Assembly: GCA_036280295.1 (NCBI GenBank) | Contig: DASURA010000323.1 | Span: 1-5,251, forward strand | DNA from: AWTP1-13 sp036280295 | GTDB taxonomy: Bacteria > Pseudomonadota > Alphaproteobacteria > Rhizobiales > Hyphomicrobiaceae | Length of the DNA stretch: 5,251 nt | Direction: 5' to 3' | Part shown: positions 1 to 5,251 of the stretch, piece after piece | How the letters are laid out: every line of letters begins with the position of its first letter | How positions within the stretch are numbered: position 1 is the stretch's first letter | The notes under the pieces: model-generated | The model's database searches: none | What the model saw: the letters and a program-made list of their open reading frames with translations, nothing else | Told to the model about the DNA's origin: nothing | Position numbers and translations under genes: made by a program

Positions 1-342
1 CAGGAACGGCAGGTTGCCGGCATCGATGATCGGAAAGCGGCCTGGCTGATAGCCGGGATTGATGTAGGTGACATCGGCGATGCCGTCGCGCGCCATGTCG
101 TAGTGGTCGAACGCCTTGCCCAGCTGCTGCGAGGGAAACACGGTGAACGTCACGGTGCCGTTGGTCGCCTTTTGCACCGACTTGCCCCAGTCCTCCATCG
201 CCTTCTGCAACGGATGCGACGGCGGCACCCAGTGCGCCAGCTTGAGGTGGACCGGCTTGTCCTGCGCCTGAGCGGGCGGCACCGACAAGGCGACGGCTGG
301 CGACAGCGCCAGCACGAGCGACAGCGAACGAATGAATTGCAT
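1..342 (-). CDS. TRAP transporter solute-binding protein, DctP family (5' part only)
   Basis: Encodes the first 114 residues of a periplasmic solute receptor for a TRAP (tripartite, sodium-coupled) importer; the rest lies beyond the left edge. The ATG at 342-340 is preceded by a purine-rich GGGGGAGA ribosome binding site about 8 nt away. Residues 1 to about 27 form a Sec signal peptide: basic start MQFIR, hydrophobic core LSLVLALSPAVAL, cleavage region ending AQA. The mature part opens with LKLAHWVPPSHPL, then a helix DWGKSVQKATNGTV, then FPSQQLGKAFDHYDMARDGIAD and the segment YINPGYQPGRFPI. This order matches the N-terminal lobe of DctP (PF03480) receptors, whose members bind C4-dicarboxylates, other organic acids or aromatic acids. 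The ligand cannot be read from this fragment, because the conserved ligand-binding arginine region is off the edge. The membrane subunits (DctQ/DctM) are not in the window; being downstream on this strand, they may lie further left. The family call is firm and the substrate unknown. Confidence 0.92.
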   Translation of the reverse strand, partial: MQFIRSLSLVLALSPAVALSVPPAQAQDKPVHLKLAHWVPPSHPLQKAMEDWGKSVQKATNGTVTFTVFPSQQLGKAFDHYDMARDGIADVTYINPGYQPGRFPIIDAGNLPFL

Positions 343-595
343 GGTATTTTCTCCCCCGTTACGCGCGAATACCGAGGCTCGCGCTTGTTGCGAAGCAGCC
401 CCGCTTCCGGCTGGCTCAATAAGGGCATGCGGCCGGCGCGGCGTCAAACTCCGTTACGACCGACTTTAGAAAGGGAGAACGCGAGACCCAAGCTGTCATG
501 GCGGGGCGAGCCTGCAGAACCCGCACCGGAGGGCGATTGACCTTGGACCCGGACACGAGAGACGCGCGCCGGAGCACGCGTTGGCGGACGTCGAG
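343..595. other. Intergenic region between the TRAP receptor gene and the Fic remnant
   Basis: No gene is supportable here. Short frames on either strand have no recognisable content, and one of them overlaps the TRAP signal peptide in a wrong frame. The region presumably holds the TRAP promoter. The best match on the minus strand is TTGACG (447-442) with TATTGA (421-416), but the 20-nt spacing is too long for confidence. No clear terminator hairpin is seen. Confidence 0.4.
350..357 (-). promoter_or_regulatory. Ribosome binding site of the TRAP receptor gene
   Basis: Read on the minus strand, a GGGGGAGA run lies about 8 nt before the ATG at 342-340. It fixes that ATG as the start and fits the signal peptide beginning exactly there. 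Confidence 0.7.
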
Positions 596-840
596 CTACG
601 ACTGCGCGAATGCGATCAGCGGGTCGAGATTGTGATGGTCCGCCTCGTGCACGACCGTCACATACGCAGCACGCGCGCCTCCAGCGGCAACCAGGGACAC
701 GGCCCCCAGGTCAACGGTCTTGCCTTGAGACGATGTATAACGACATCGGCGAGCAGGCGGGCGCCCCGACCGTTTCCATTCACGAACGGATGCACCGGCA
801 CGAGCCGGTTCATGACTAAAATCAACGTCGCGTCCGAAAC
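596..840 (-). pseudogene. Remnant of a Fic-domain protein, mobile mystery protein B-like (truncated and frameshifted)
   Basis: Fic enzymes transfer AMP or related groups to target proteins using the motif HxFx(D/E/N)GNGRxxR. On the minus strand at 792-757 one frame reads HPFVNGNGRGAR, preceded by RLVPV and followed by LLADVVIHRLKARPLTWG. The continuation AVSLVAAGGARAAYV and the end HNLDPLIAFAQS, stopping at TAG 598-596, lie in a second frame. The switch falls at the G5 run (plus-strand C5, 703-707), as expected for loss of one base. Together they match, in order, the last 75 or so residues of the mobile mystery protein B family (about 200 aa; recalled from family knowledge, not searched). The N-terminal two thirds are absent: about 35 nt upstream lies the stop of the monooxygenase gene. 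Upstream of 811 the match may change frame again (F-S-H in the frame of the C-terminal part against the family's F-H-H before R-L-V). No start codon and ribosome binding site give a complete product, so I call it a relic. The 5' boundary is approximate. Confidence 0.78.
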
Positions 841-874
841 CTGTGAAATCCATGAAAACGATCTTGGATGCTTA

Positions 875-2149
875 TCACTGCAGGAATTCCAGCGATGCGG
901 TCTCCTCCAGCACCCGCTCCGGCGCGGCGTGCAGGGCGGCACGTGCCCGCTCCTCCTCGCTGGCAAACCGGTACTTGAGATAGCGGCCGAGGCGGCGGGT
1001 CTGGGCGACGAATTGCCGGCCGGCGGCGATGCGCTGCGCCTCGTGGCGAGCAAGCCCGGCGGCCAGCGTCGGCGCCGCATCCAGACACTCGGCCAACGCC
1101 GCCGCGTCCTCCGCCGCCTTGACGATGCCCGCACCGACGTGGGGGCGCACCACGAACGCGGCATCGCCCACCAGGACCGCCCGCCCAAAGGCCAGCGATG
1201 GGCTCTCCACGTCATAGATCGGCTGCAGGAACGGCTGCTCGATCCGGGCGACAGCCGCGCGGAACGGCGGTGGCAGAAGCCGGTCCGCCGCCGCCCGCAT
1301 CTCTGCCACCACGGCCGGATCAATCAGCGGCGGCGGAATCGACAGCTCATGTGGGTGGCCCGCCGCATCGGTAAGCAGCCGCGACAGCTCGGTCGCCTCG
1401 TCGGCCGGTCGATACCAGACGATGTTCCAGCTGCGGTGCCCTTCCCGCAGGTCGTTGCCCGGCCCGGCCACCGGGTAGCCCAGGAACTGCTCGCCCGGCG
1501 GCAGGGAGAAGCTGAACTGGCTGAACAGCTCCTCGCCCAACGCCGCGACTGCCGCGCGCTCATCGAGCAGGCCACGCCAGGCAACATAGCCGGCGTAGCT
1601 CGGCCGCAGCTCCGGCAGGTATTGCGCCCGCACGGCCGACCGAAGCCCGTCCGCTCCGACCAGCAGATCGCCCACCGCTGTCGTGGCATCGGAGAAGTGG
1701 GCCACGACGCGATCGTTGTCCTGCTCGACGCGCACCAGGTCTTTTCCCAGCCGATAGGTGTCGGCACCGAGCGCGGCGTCGAAGGCACCGCCCAAAAGCT
1801 CGAACAGCCGATTCCAGGAGGTGGAGACCTGCGGCCGGGGCCGGCGCGCCACCACAGCGCCGTCGGCATCCAGCAGCACCCGCTCCGCGATCGGCACGCC
1901 AAGGCCCCGCTCCGCATCGAGCCCGACGGCGGCGATGGCGCGCAGCAGCTCAGGGTGCGTCATGATCCCGGCGCCGCGCCCCGTCAGAGGCACGGGGGAC
2001 CGCTCGTAGAGGGCAACCTCCCACCCACGCCGACGCAGCAGCAATGCCGAGAACAGCCCGGCCATCGACCCGCCGATGATGAGCGCACGGCGCGATCCGT
2101 CGCCCCTGCCGCTGTCGGCGTCGCCGTCACGACCACCATCCGCATCCAT
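875..2149 (-). CDS. FAD-dependent aromatic monooxygenase (2,6-dihydroxypyridine 3-hydroxylase/salicylate hydroxylase-like)
   Basis: A 424-residue single-component flavoprotein hydroxylase of the PF01494 class. These cytoplasmic enzymes use NAD(P)H and O2 to add a hydroxyl group to an electron-rich aromatic or N-heterocyclic ring. Motifs in order: dinucleotide fold ALIIGGSMAGL (GGSMAG at about 26-31) with the ribose-binding acid in LYER (E49); GRGAGI (57-62); DG motif DLLVGADGLRSAVR (about 161-174), which contacts FAD and NAD(P)H; YAGYVAWRGLLDE; and GD motif VLVGDAAFVVRPHVGAG (GD at about 328-329), which binds the FAD ribityl chain. The segments GRGAGI, AGYVAWRG and SWNIVWYRP point to the dihydroxypyridine hydroxylase-like branch, but the substrate is not established. 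Length is normal for the family (about 380-430). The ATG at 2149-2147 is the only usable start before the Rossmann strand: no ATG, GTG or TTG in frame lies between it and GGSMAG, and the open frame further upstream reads like non-coding DNA. It has only a weak G-rich ribosome site (GGGGG). The first 20 or so residues are an odd Asp/Gly-rich tail. It is divergent from the Liv importer operon, which hints at a shared pathway. Confidence 0.92.
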   Translation of the reverse strand: MDADGGRDGDADSGRGDGSRRALIIGGSMAGLFSALLLRRRGWEVALYERSPVPLTGRGAGIMTHPELLRAIAAVGLDAERGLGVPIAERVLLDADGAVVARRPRPQVSTSWNRLFELLGGAFDAALGADTYRLGKDLVRVEQDNDRVVAHFSDATTAVGDLLVGADGLRSAVRAQYLPELRPSYAGYVAWRGLLDERAAVAALGEELFSQFSFSLPPGEQFLGYPVAGPGNDLREGHRSWNIVWYRPADEATELSRLLTDAAGHPHELSIPPPLIDPAVVAEMRAAADRLLPPPFRAAVARIEQPFLQPIYDVESPSLAFGRAVLVGDAAFVVRPHVGAGIVKAAEDAAALAECLDAAPTLAAGLARHEAQRIAAGRQFVAQTRRLGRYLKYRFASEEERARAALHAAPERVLEETASLEFLQ

Positions 2150-2210
2150 GCGCCAGCCCCCATCTTGCCAATTGCCCGCAGCCGGCGAAGCGGTGCAGGA
2201 TAGCCAATCC

Positions 2211-2236
2211 GCCGGCCATGCTGCACAATGGCCGGC
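2211..2236. promoter_or_regulatory. Perfect 9-bp inverted repeat in the divergent promoter region, candidate operator
   Basis: GCCGGCCAT (2211-2219) and ATGGCCGGC (2228-2236) are exact reverse complements separated by 8 nt. The repeat lies 62 nt upstream of the monooxygenase ATG and about 155 nt upstream of livH. It immediately precedes a TACAAT -10-like hexamer for the livH direction. Such placement suits binding of a dimeric regulator controlling both sides; no regulator gene is in the window. It could also be a chance GC-rich hairpin. The symmetry is seen; the function is inferred. Confidence 0.45.
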
Positions 2237-2248
2237 AAAGAGTACAAT
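2222..2248 (+). promoter_or_regulatory. Possible sigma-70-type promoter for the liv operon
   Basis: TACAAT at 2243-2248 matches the -10 consensus TATAAT at five of six positions in otherwise GC-rich DNA. The best -35 partner, TGCACA at 2222-2227, is poor and the 15-nt spacing is short. The -35 region falls inside the inverted repeat at 2211-2236, so a bound regulator could block or assist it. It would leave a leader of about 135 nt before livH. Confidence 0.3.
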
Positions 2249-2311
2249 AAGCGCGCCACGAGAGCCGCAGCAATCGGGGAGGGAAGGCGGTGCCCGCCAC
2301 AGCCGTTCGTA

Positions 2312-2347
2312 TTCGTGCGACGCTCCACGGCCCATGGGCGTCGCGAA
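2312..2347 (+). other. Stem-loop in the leader upstream of livH
   Basis: TTCG (2312-2315) plus CGACGC (2318-2323) pair fully with GCGTCG (2338-2343) plus CGAA (2344-2347). This gives 10 base pairs interrupted by a 2-nt bulge (TG), closing a 14-nt loop that contains most of the palindrome GCCCATGGGC (2330-2339). No T-tract follows, so it is not a classical terminator. It may be a leader structure, an operator, or chance in GC-rich DNA. Confidence 0.3.
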
Positions 2348-2390
2348 CGTCCGTCCCGTCGAGCCTTGAGCCGGCGAGGCTCCCCCGCCC

Positions 2391-3260
2391 ATGAGCATGG
2401 ACCTGCTGCTCAACGCTATCGTTGCGGGCCTCCTGCTCGGCGGCTTCTACGCAGCGGTGACGGTGGGCGTCTCGATCTCGTTCGGGATGCTCGACGTGGT
2501 CAACATCGCGCACCCGGCGTTCATCATCGTCGGCTCCTACATCGCCTATATCCTCAATGCCTCGTTCGGTATCGATCCTATTCTCTGCGCCATTCTGGTG
2601 CTGCCGGCGTTCTATCTGCTGGGGCAGGCGGTCTATCAGGTGTTCTATCTGTCGTTCGAGAAGCGCGGCGAGGAGGCCCTGCGCGGCCTCGCCTTCTTCT
2701 TCGGCCTGCTGTTCATCACCGAGGTGGTGCTGATCCTGGTGTTCGGCGTCGACTACCGCTACGTGCAGGCATCCTACATCGGCCCCAGCTGGCACATCGG
2801 CTTTGTCGACTTCCCCCTGCGCATGCTGATCCCGTGCGTGGTCTCGCTCATCCTGGTGCTGGGCCTGCAGCTCTACCTATCTCGCACCTACGTCGGCCGC
2901 GCCATCATGGCGGTGGCGCAGGACCAGCAGGCGCTGCGCCTCCTGTCGGTCGATCCGATTCGCATCAAGCGGATCGCCTTCGGCATCTCGATTGCCACCG
3001 CGGCGCTGGCCGGCGCCTTCCTCATCATCATCCAGCCGGTCGAGCCGTCGGTGGGGCGCGAGTACATCGGCCGGGTGTTCGCCATCTGCGTGCTGGGCGG
3101 CATGGGCAGCCTGCCGGGAACCGTGATCGCCGCCATCCTGCTCGGCGTCATCGAGAGCTTCACAGCGACGTTCTATGGCCCGTCGTGGGCCCCCGCCGTC
3201 GCCTTCGGCTTCCTGCTCATTACGCTGGCGGTGCGGCCCGCCGGCCTGCTCGGCCGATAG
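2391..3260 (+). CDS. livH: Liv/HAAT-type ABC importer permease LivH
   Basis: A 289-residue inner-membrane permease, one half of the channel of a branched-chain amino acid type importer. Relatives of this family also carry amides, urea and aromatic acids. It is hydrophobic almost throughout, with about eight membrane segments. Family landmarks: N-terminal helix LLLNAIVAGLLLGGFYAAVTVG; FGMLDVVNIAHPAFIIVGSY (residues 31-50), equivalent to the usual FG..GVVNFAHGEF..LG.Y; the cytoplasmic coupling loop GRAIMAVAQDQQALRLLSVD (about 170-188), which docks on the ATPases; and LGGMGSLPGTVIAAILLGVIES near the C-terminus. Length is normal. Two in-frame ATGs (2391 and 2397) are possible. The first sits 11 nt after a weak GAGG and is preferred, but translation initiation looks modest. 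It is first in the operon; livM follows after 14 nt. The usual substrate-binding protein gene does not precede it. IAHPAF in place of IAHGEF is a mild departure that may reflect a non-amino-acid substrate, which I cannot confirm. Confidence 0.93.
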   Translation: MSMDLLLNAIVAGLLLGGFYAAVTVGVSISFGMLDVVNIAHPAFIIVGSYIAYILNASFGIDPILCAILVLPAFYLLGQAVYQVFYLSFEKRGEEALRGLAFFFGLLFITEVVLILVFGVDYRYVQASYIGPSWHIGFVDFPLRMLIPCVVSLILVLGLQLYLSRTYVGRAIMAVAQDQQALRLLSVDPIRIKRIAFGISIATAALAGAFLIIIQPVEPSVGREYIGRVFAICVLGGMGSLPGTVIAAILLGVIESFTATFYGPSWAPAVAFGFLLITLAVRPAGLLGR

Positions 3261-3263
3261 GAG
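3259..3263 (+). promoter_or_regulatory. Ribosome binding site of livM
   Basis: AGGAG overlaps the TAG stop of livH and lies 11 nt before the ATG at 3275. It separates the true livM start from the much longer open frame that runs upstream through livH. Confidence 0.65.
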
Positions 3264-3274
3264 ACACCGGGTCG

Positions 3275-4321
3275 ATGCGCTCCTGGCTCTTCCTCATCAT
3301 CTCCCTGCTGGTCGCCGCCGCAGTATTCGTGGCGGCGCTGCTGATGGGCAACGACTACCTGCTGTTCGCGGGCTACGTGGTGCTCCAGTTCGTGGTGCTG
3401 GCGACGGCCTGGAACATCCTCGGCGGCTACTGCGGCTACGTGAACTTCGGCTCCGCCGCGTTCTTCGCCATGGGCGCCTACACCACGATCGCCCTGCACA
3501 AGCTCGGCGCCAATCCGGGTCGCTACCTGGCCGACACGCCGTTCGAAATCCTGGGCGCAGTGCTGCCGCTGTCGCTGCCGACGCTGATCGTTCTCGGCGG
3601 CGTCATCTCGGGGCTGGTCGGCCTCGGCATGGGGTATCTCACCTTGCGCCTGCGGGGCGTGTTCTTCGCCATTGCCACGCTGGCCATGGCCGTGGTGCTG
3701 CAGACCATCGTCATCAACTGGGACTACGTCGGCGGCTCGCGCGGTGCCTACATCATCAGGCCGGATACGGCCGCGCTCGGACCATTCACGCTCACCTACA
3801 TCCAGTACCTGTTCCTGCTGATGCTGCTGCTCGCCGTGCTTGGCCTATGGGTCGCCCGCGCGATCGAGCGCTCGCGCATGGGGCTCGGCTTCGCCACCAT
3901 CCGCGACGACGAGGCGGCGGCGGAAGCCTCCGGCGTGCCGACCCTGCGCCTCAAGCTGATCGCGACCGCACTCTCCGGCGCACTGATGGGAATGGCCGGG
4001 GCGCCGCTGCCCTACTACGTCGGCTACATCGAGCCAGCCGCCGCCTTCGGCCTGCAGTATAGCGTCAACGCCATCGCCATGCCCATGATCGGCGGCACCA
4101 CCAGCTGGGTCGGACCGCTAATCGGCGCCATCCTGCTTGGAACACTGCAGCAGTGGGCTACGGTCACGATCTCATCCGTATGGGGCGTGTTGATCGTCGG
4201 CGTGCTGCTGGTGGCGTTTGTCATTATCGCTCCGCGCGGCATCGTCGGCCTGGTGGAGGACTGGCGCCGGCCGAAGCAGAAGCTCACCGCGCCCAAGGGG
4301 GCGCCGGAGGTGTCGCCATGA
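3275..4321 (+). CDS. livM: Liv/HAAT-type ABC importer permease LivM
   Basis: A 348-residue inner-membrane permease that pairs with LivH to form the translocation channel. It has about eight to ten hydrophobic segments, beginning with WLFLIISLLVAAAVFVAALL. Landmarks: ATAWNILGGYCGYVNFGSAAFFAMGAYT (about residues 43-70), the LivM counterpart of the LivH NFAHG segment; LRLRGVFFAIATLAMAVVLQ (124-143); the coupling loop RSRMGLGFATIRDDEAAAEASGV (199-221); and IGGTTSWVGPLIGAILLG near the C-terminus (272-289). The tail ends in a basic stretch, DWRRPKQK. The ATG at 3275 follows an AGGAG. The frame stays open far upstream (from about 2228), but that part is antiparallel to no known family and overlaps livH in another frame, so it is not part of the protein. 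The TGA stop overlaps the livG ATG in an ATGA, indicating translational coupling. Substrate not determinable from sequence. Confidence 0.94.
   Translation: MRSWLFLIISLLVAAAVFVAALLMGNDYLLFAGYVVLQFVVLATAWNILGGYCGYVNFGSAAFFAMGAYTTIALHKLGANPGRYLADTPFEILGAVLPLSLPTLIVLGGVISGLVGLGMGYLTLRLRGVFFAIATLAMAVVLQTIVINWDYVGGSRGAYIIRPDTAALGPFTLTYIQYLFLLMLLLAVLGLWVARAIERSRMGLGFATIRDDEAAAEASGVPTLRLKLIATALSGALMGMAGAPLPYYVGYIEPAAAFGLQYSVNAIAMPMIGGTTSWVGPLIGAILLGTLQQWATVTISSVWGVLIVGVLLVAFVIIAPRGIVGLVEDWRRPKQKLTAPKGAPEVSP
4306..4310 (+). promoter_or_regulatory. Ribosome binding site of livG
   Basis: GGAGG within the end of livM, 7 nt before the ATG at 4318. It supports that ATG over the in-frame ATG at 4330 and over upstream in-frame starts inside livM. 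Confidence 0.75.
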
Positions 4322-5088
4322 ATGCTGGCATGAGTGCAGCCGGCAGCACGGCCGGCCCGCTGCTCCAAGTCAAGGGCCTCTCCAAGCGCTTCGGCGGCTT
4401 CATCGCGCTGGACGGCATCGACCTCGATGTGGCGCCCGGCGAGCGGCTCGGCCTGATCGGCCCCAATGGCTCGGGCAAGAGCACGCTCGTCAACTGTATC
4501 TGCGGCACGCTGCAGAACGAATCCGGCACCGTCCGGTTCGACGGCCATTCGATAAACGGAGCCCCGGCCCACAAGCGCACGCACCTGGGGCTGGCGCGCA
4601 GCTTCCAGCTGCCGCGGCCGTTCGCCAGCATGTCGGTAGCCGACAACATCCGCGTGCCGCTGCTCTACACCGTGCGCCGCCGCACCGGTCTCAAGCACGC
4701 GGCGAAGGACCTCGACCAGCGCTGCCTGCAGCTCCTCGCCCTGGTCGGCCTGGAGCACCTGGCCGGGCGCTCGCCGCGTGACCTCTCCCAGGTCGACATG
4801 CGCAAGCTGGAGCTGGCCCGCGCCGTCGCCTCGGAGCCGAAGCTGCTGATCGCCGATGAGGCAATGGCGGGCCTTTCCCACTCCGAGGTGGAGGACATCG
4901 TTGGCCTGCTGCTGCGCCTCAACAAGGAGCAGGGCATCACCGTGATCCTGATCGAGCACATCATGCGCGCGGTGATGGCCTTCTCGCAGCGCATCGCCGT
5001 CCTCGTCTCCGGCCGCAAGATCGCCGATGGCAGACCCGAGGACGTGGTGAACAACCCCGAAGTGGTGAGGGCCTACCTTGGCCAGTAG
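4318..5088 (+). CDS. livG: Liv/HAAT-type ABC importer ATPase LivG
   Basis: A 256-residue cytoplasmic ATPase that powers the LivH-LivM channel together with LivF. Motifs: aromatic stacking region KRFGGFIALDGIDL; Walker A GPNGSGKST (48-56); Q-loop at Q97 in ARSFQLPRPF; Walker B LLIADE (176-181) with catalytic E181; D-loop after AGLS; and H-loop H214 in LIEHIM. The C-terminus GRKIADGRPEDVVNNPEVVRAYLG is the typical LivG tail. The signature motif is unusual: where most ABC ATPases have LSGGQ, this protein reads LSQVD (156-160) followed by MRKLELARAV. The flanking pattern (RKxELARA...EPKLLIADEAMAGL) resembles a LivG subgroup I recall with sequences such as L-x-L-x-D-R-K-R-x-E-L-A-R-A and DEVMAGL, so this is probably natural variation rather than damage. 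The start is fixed by GGAGG 7 nt upstream and by the ATGA overlap with livM. The stop lies 11 nt inside the proposed start of livF. Confidence 0.94.
   Translation: MNAGMSAAGSTAGPLLQVKGLSKRFGGFIALDGIDLDVAPGERLGLIGPNGSGKSTLVNCICGTLQNESGTVRFDGHSINGAPAHKRTHLGLARSFQLPRPFASMSVADNIRVPLLYTVRRRTGLKHAAKDLDQRCLQLLALVGLEHLAGRSPRDLSQVDMRKLELARAVASEPKLLIADEAMAGLSHSEVEDIVGLLLRLNKEQGITVILIEHIMRAVMAFSQRIAVLVSGRKIADGRPEDVVNNPEVVRAYLGQ
5067..5070 (+). promoter_or_regulatory. Ribosome binding site supporting a TTG start for livF
   Basis: GAGG, 7 nt before the TTG at 5078. A stop codon in the livF frame at 5066-5068 excludes any earlier start, and no ATG occurs before the conserved core, so this site decides the start. 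Confidence 0.55.
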
Positions 5089-5251
5089 CATCCGCATCGA
5101 GGGCCTGCACGCCGGCTACGGCGCGGTGCGCGTGATCGAGGACGTGACGCTGGGCGCCGCGCCCGGCGAGACCGTGGTATTGCTCGGCACCAACGGCAAC
5201 GGCAAGAGCACGCTCATGAAATGCATCATGGGCATGGTGCGGCCGAGCGCC
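5078..5251 (+). CDS. livF: Liv/HAAT-type ABC importer ATPase LivF (5' part only)
   Basis: The first 58 codons of the second ATPase of the importer; the gene continues past the right edge. The visible protein carries IRIEGLHAGYGAVRVIEDVTL, with the adenine-stacking tyrosine Y14, then Walker A GTNGNGKST (37-45) and MKCIMGMVRP. This matches LivF, in which GYG and G-x-N-G-A/N-GK-S/T are typical. The frame has a stop at 5066-5068 and no ATG before the core, so the likely start is TTG at 5078 (read as Met), preceded by GAGG. This makes an 11-nt overlap with the end of livG, consistent with translational coupling. A later GTG (5126 or 5132) would cut off the first strand and the stacking tyrosine and is less likely. 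The Q-loop, signature and Walker B are outside the window. Confidence 0.9.
   Translation, partial: MASSIRIEGLHAGYGAVRVIEDVTLGAAPGETVVLLGTNGNGKSTLMKCIMGMVRPSA

Noticed and set aside
150..428. 92-codon minus-strand open frame beginning upstream of the TRAP receptor
   Set aside because: It overlaps the receptor's signal-peptide codons in another frame and turns into an Arg/Cys-rich shadow.
416..447. TTGACG ... TATTGA promoter-like pair on the minus strand upstream of the TRAP receptor gene
   Set aside because: Spacing is 20 nt and the -10 match is poor. The promoter is likely in this region, but this pair is not supportable.
103..540. 145-codon plus-strand open frame over the TRAP receptor start
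   Set aside because: It is antisense to a well-defined signal peptide and receptor N-terminus, its translation is Arg-rich, and no ribosome binding site is evident.
581..2203. 540-codon open frame on the plus strand opposite the monooxygenase
   Set aside because: It is antisense to a clear flavoprotein with all family motifs. Its translation is rich in R, H, G and Q, with no domain-like pattern, as expected for the opposite strand of a GC-rich gene.
2150..2413. 88-residue N-terminal extension of the monooxygenase from an ATG at 2413
   Set aside because: The extension crosses the livH start and the inverted repeat and shows no family similarity. The ATG at 2149 is closest to the conserved FAD-binding strand.
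2228..3274. 349-codon in-frame extension upstream of livM, which would make a 697-residue protein
   Set aside because: It overlaps livH in another frame, and its translation is Arg/Ala/Gly-rich without membrane segments. LivM homology begins right at the ATG at 3275, after AGGAG.
4024..5097. 357-codon minus-strand open frame opposite livM, livG and livF
   Set aside because: A shadow of the livG codons on the other strand; the plus strand carries every ABC ATPase motif.
1..5251. CRISPR arrays, tRNA or rRNA genes, intact insertion sequences, direct repeats
   Set aside because: I read for spaced direct repeats, cloverleaf-like arms and transposase motifs and found none. The Fic relic is the only sign of accessory DNA.

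Overview
The window reads as ordinary chromosomal DNA from a high-GC proteobacterium. The strong G/C preference at third codon positions, the Liv-type (branched-chain amino acid family) ABC importer, the TRAP-type periplasmic binding protein and the aromatic-ring flavin hydroxylase suggest a metabolically versatile Alphaproteobacterium (Rhizobiales or Rhodospirillales type). That placement is an inference from gene content; no rRNA or other taxonomic marker is present.

Left part, minus strand (1-2149). The 5' end of a TRAP transporter DctP-family solute-binding protein runs off the left edge (1-342), with a signal peptide and a good ribosome binding site. An untranslated stretch (343-595) separates it from a broken remnant of a Fic-domain gene (about 596-840). 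The remnant keeps the Fic active-site signature, but its N-terminal two thirds are missing and its C-terminal part is in a different frame. It most resembles the C-terminus of the 'mobile mystery protein B' Fic family. Directly upstream of the remnant is a complete FAD-dependent aromatic monooxygenase (875-2149), resembling 2,6-dihydroxypyridine 3-hydroxylase and salicylate-hydroxylase-type enzymes.

Centre (2150-2390). This is a divergent intergenic region between the monooxygenase and the transporter operon. It holds a perfect 9-bp inverted repeat with an 8-nt spacer, next to a TACAAT -10-like hexamer, and a second stem-loop in the presumed leader of the transporter operon.

Right part, plus strand (2391-5251). 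A tightly packed operon livH-livM-livG-livF encodes two permeases and two ATPases of a Liv/HAAT-type ABC importer. livM follows livH by 14 nt, livG overlaps livM by ATGA, and livF probably starts at a TTG inside the end of livG and runs off the right edge. No periplasmic binding protein of this family is in the window. The divergent arrangement suggests that the importer and the hydroxylase serve one catabolic route, with import of an aromatic or N-heterocyclic acid followed by ring hydroxylation, perhaps under one regulator at the shared inverted repeat. That link is inferred from layout only.

I see no convincing new system here. The points most worth a second look are the Fic remnant, the divergent operator-like repeat and the unusual ABC signature motif in LivG.
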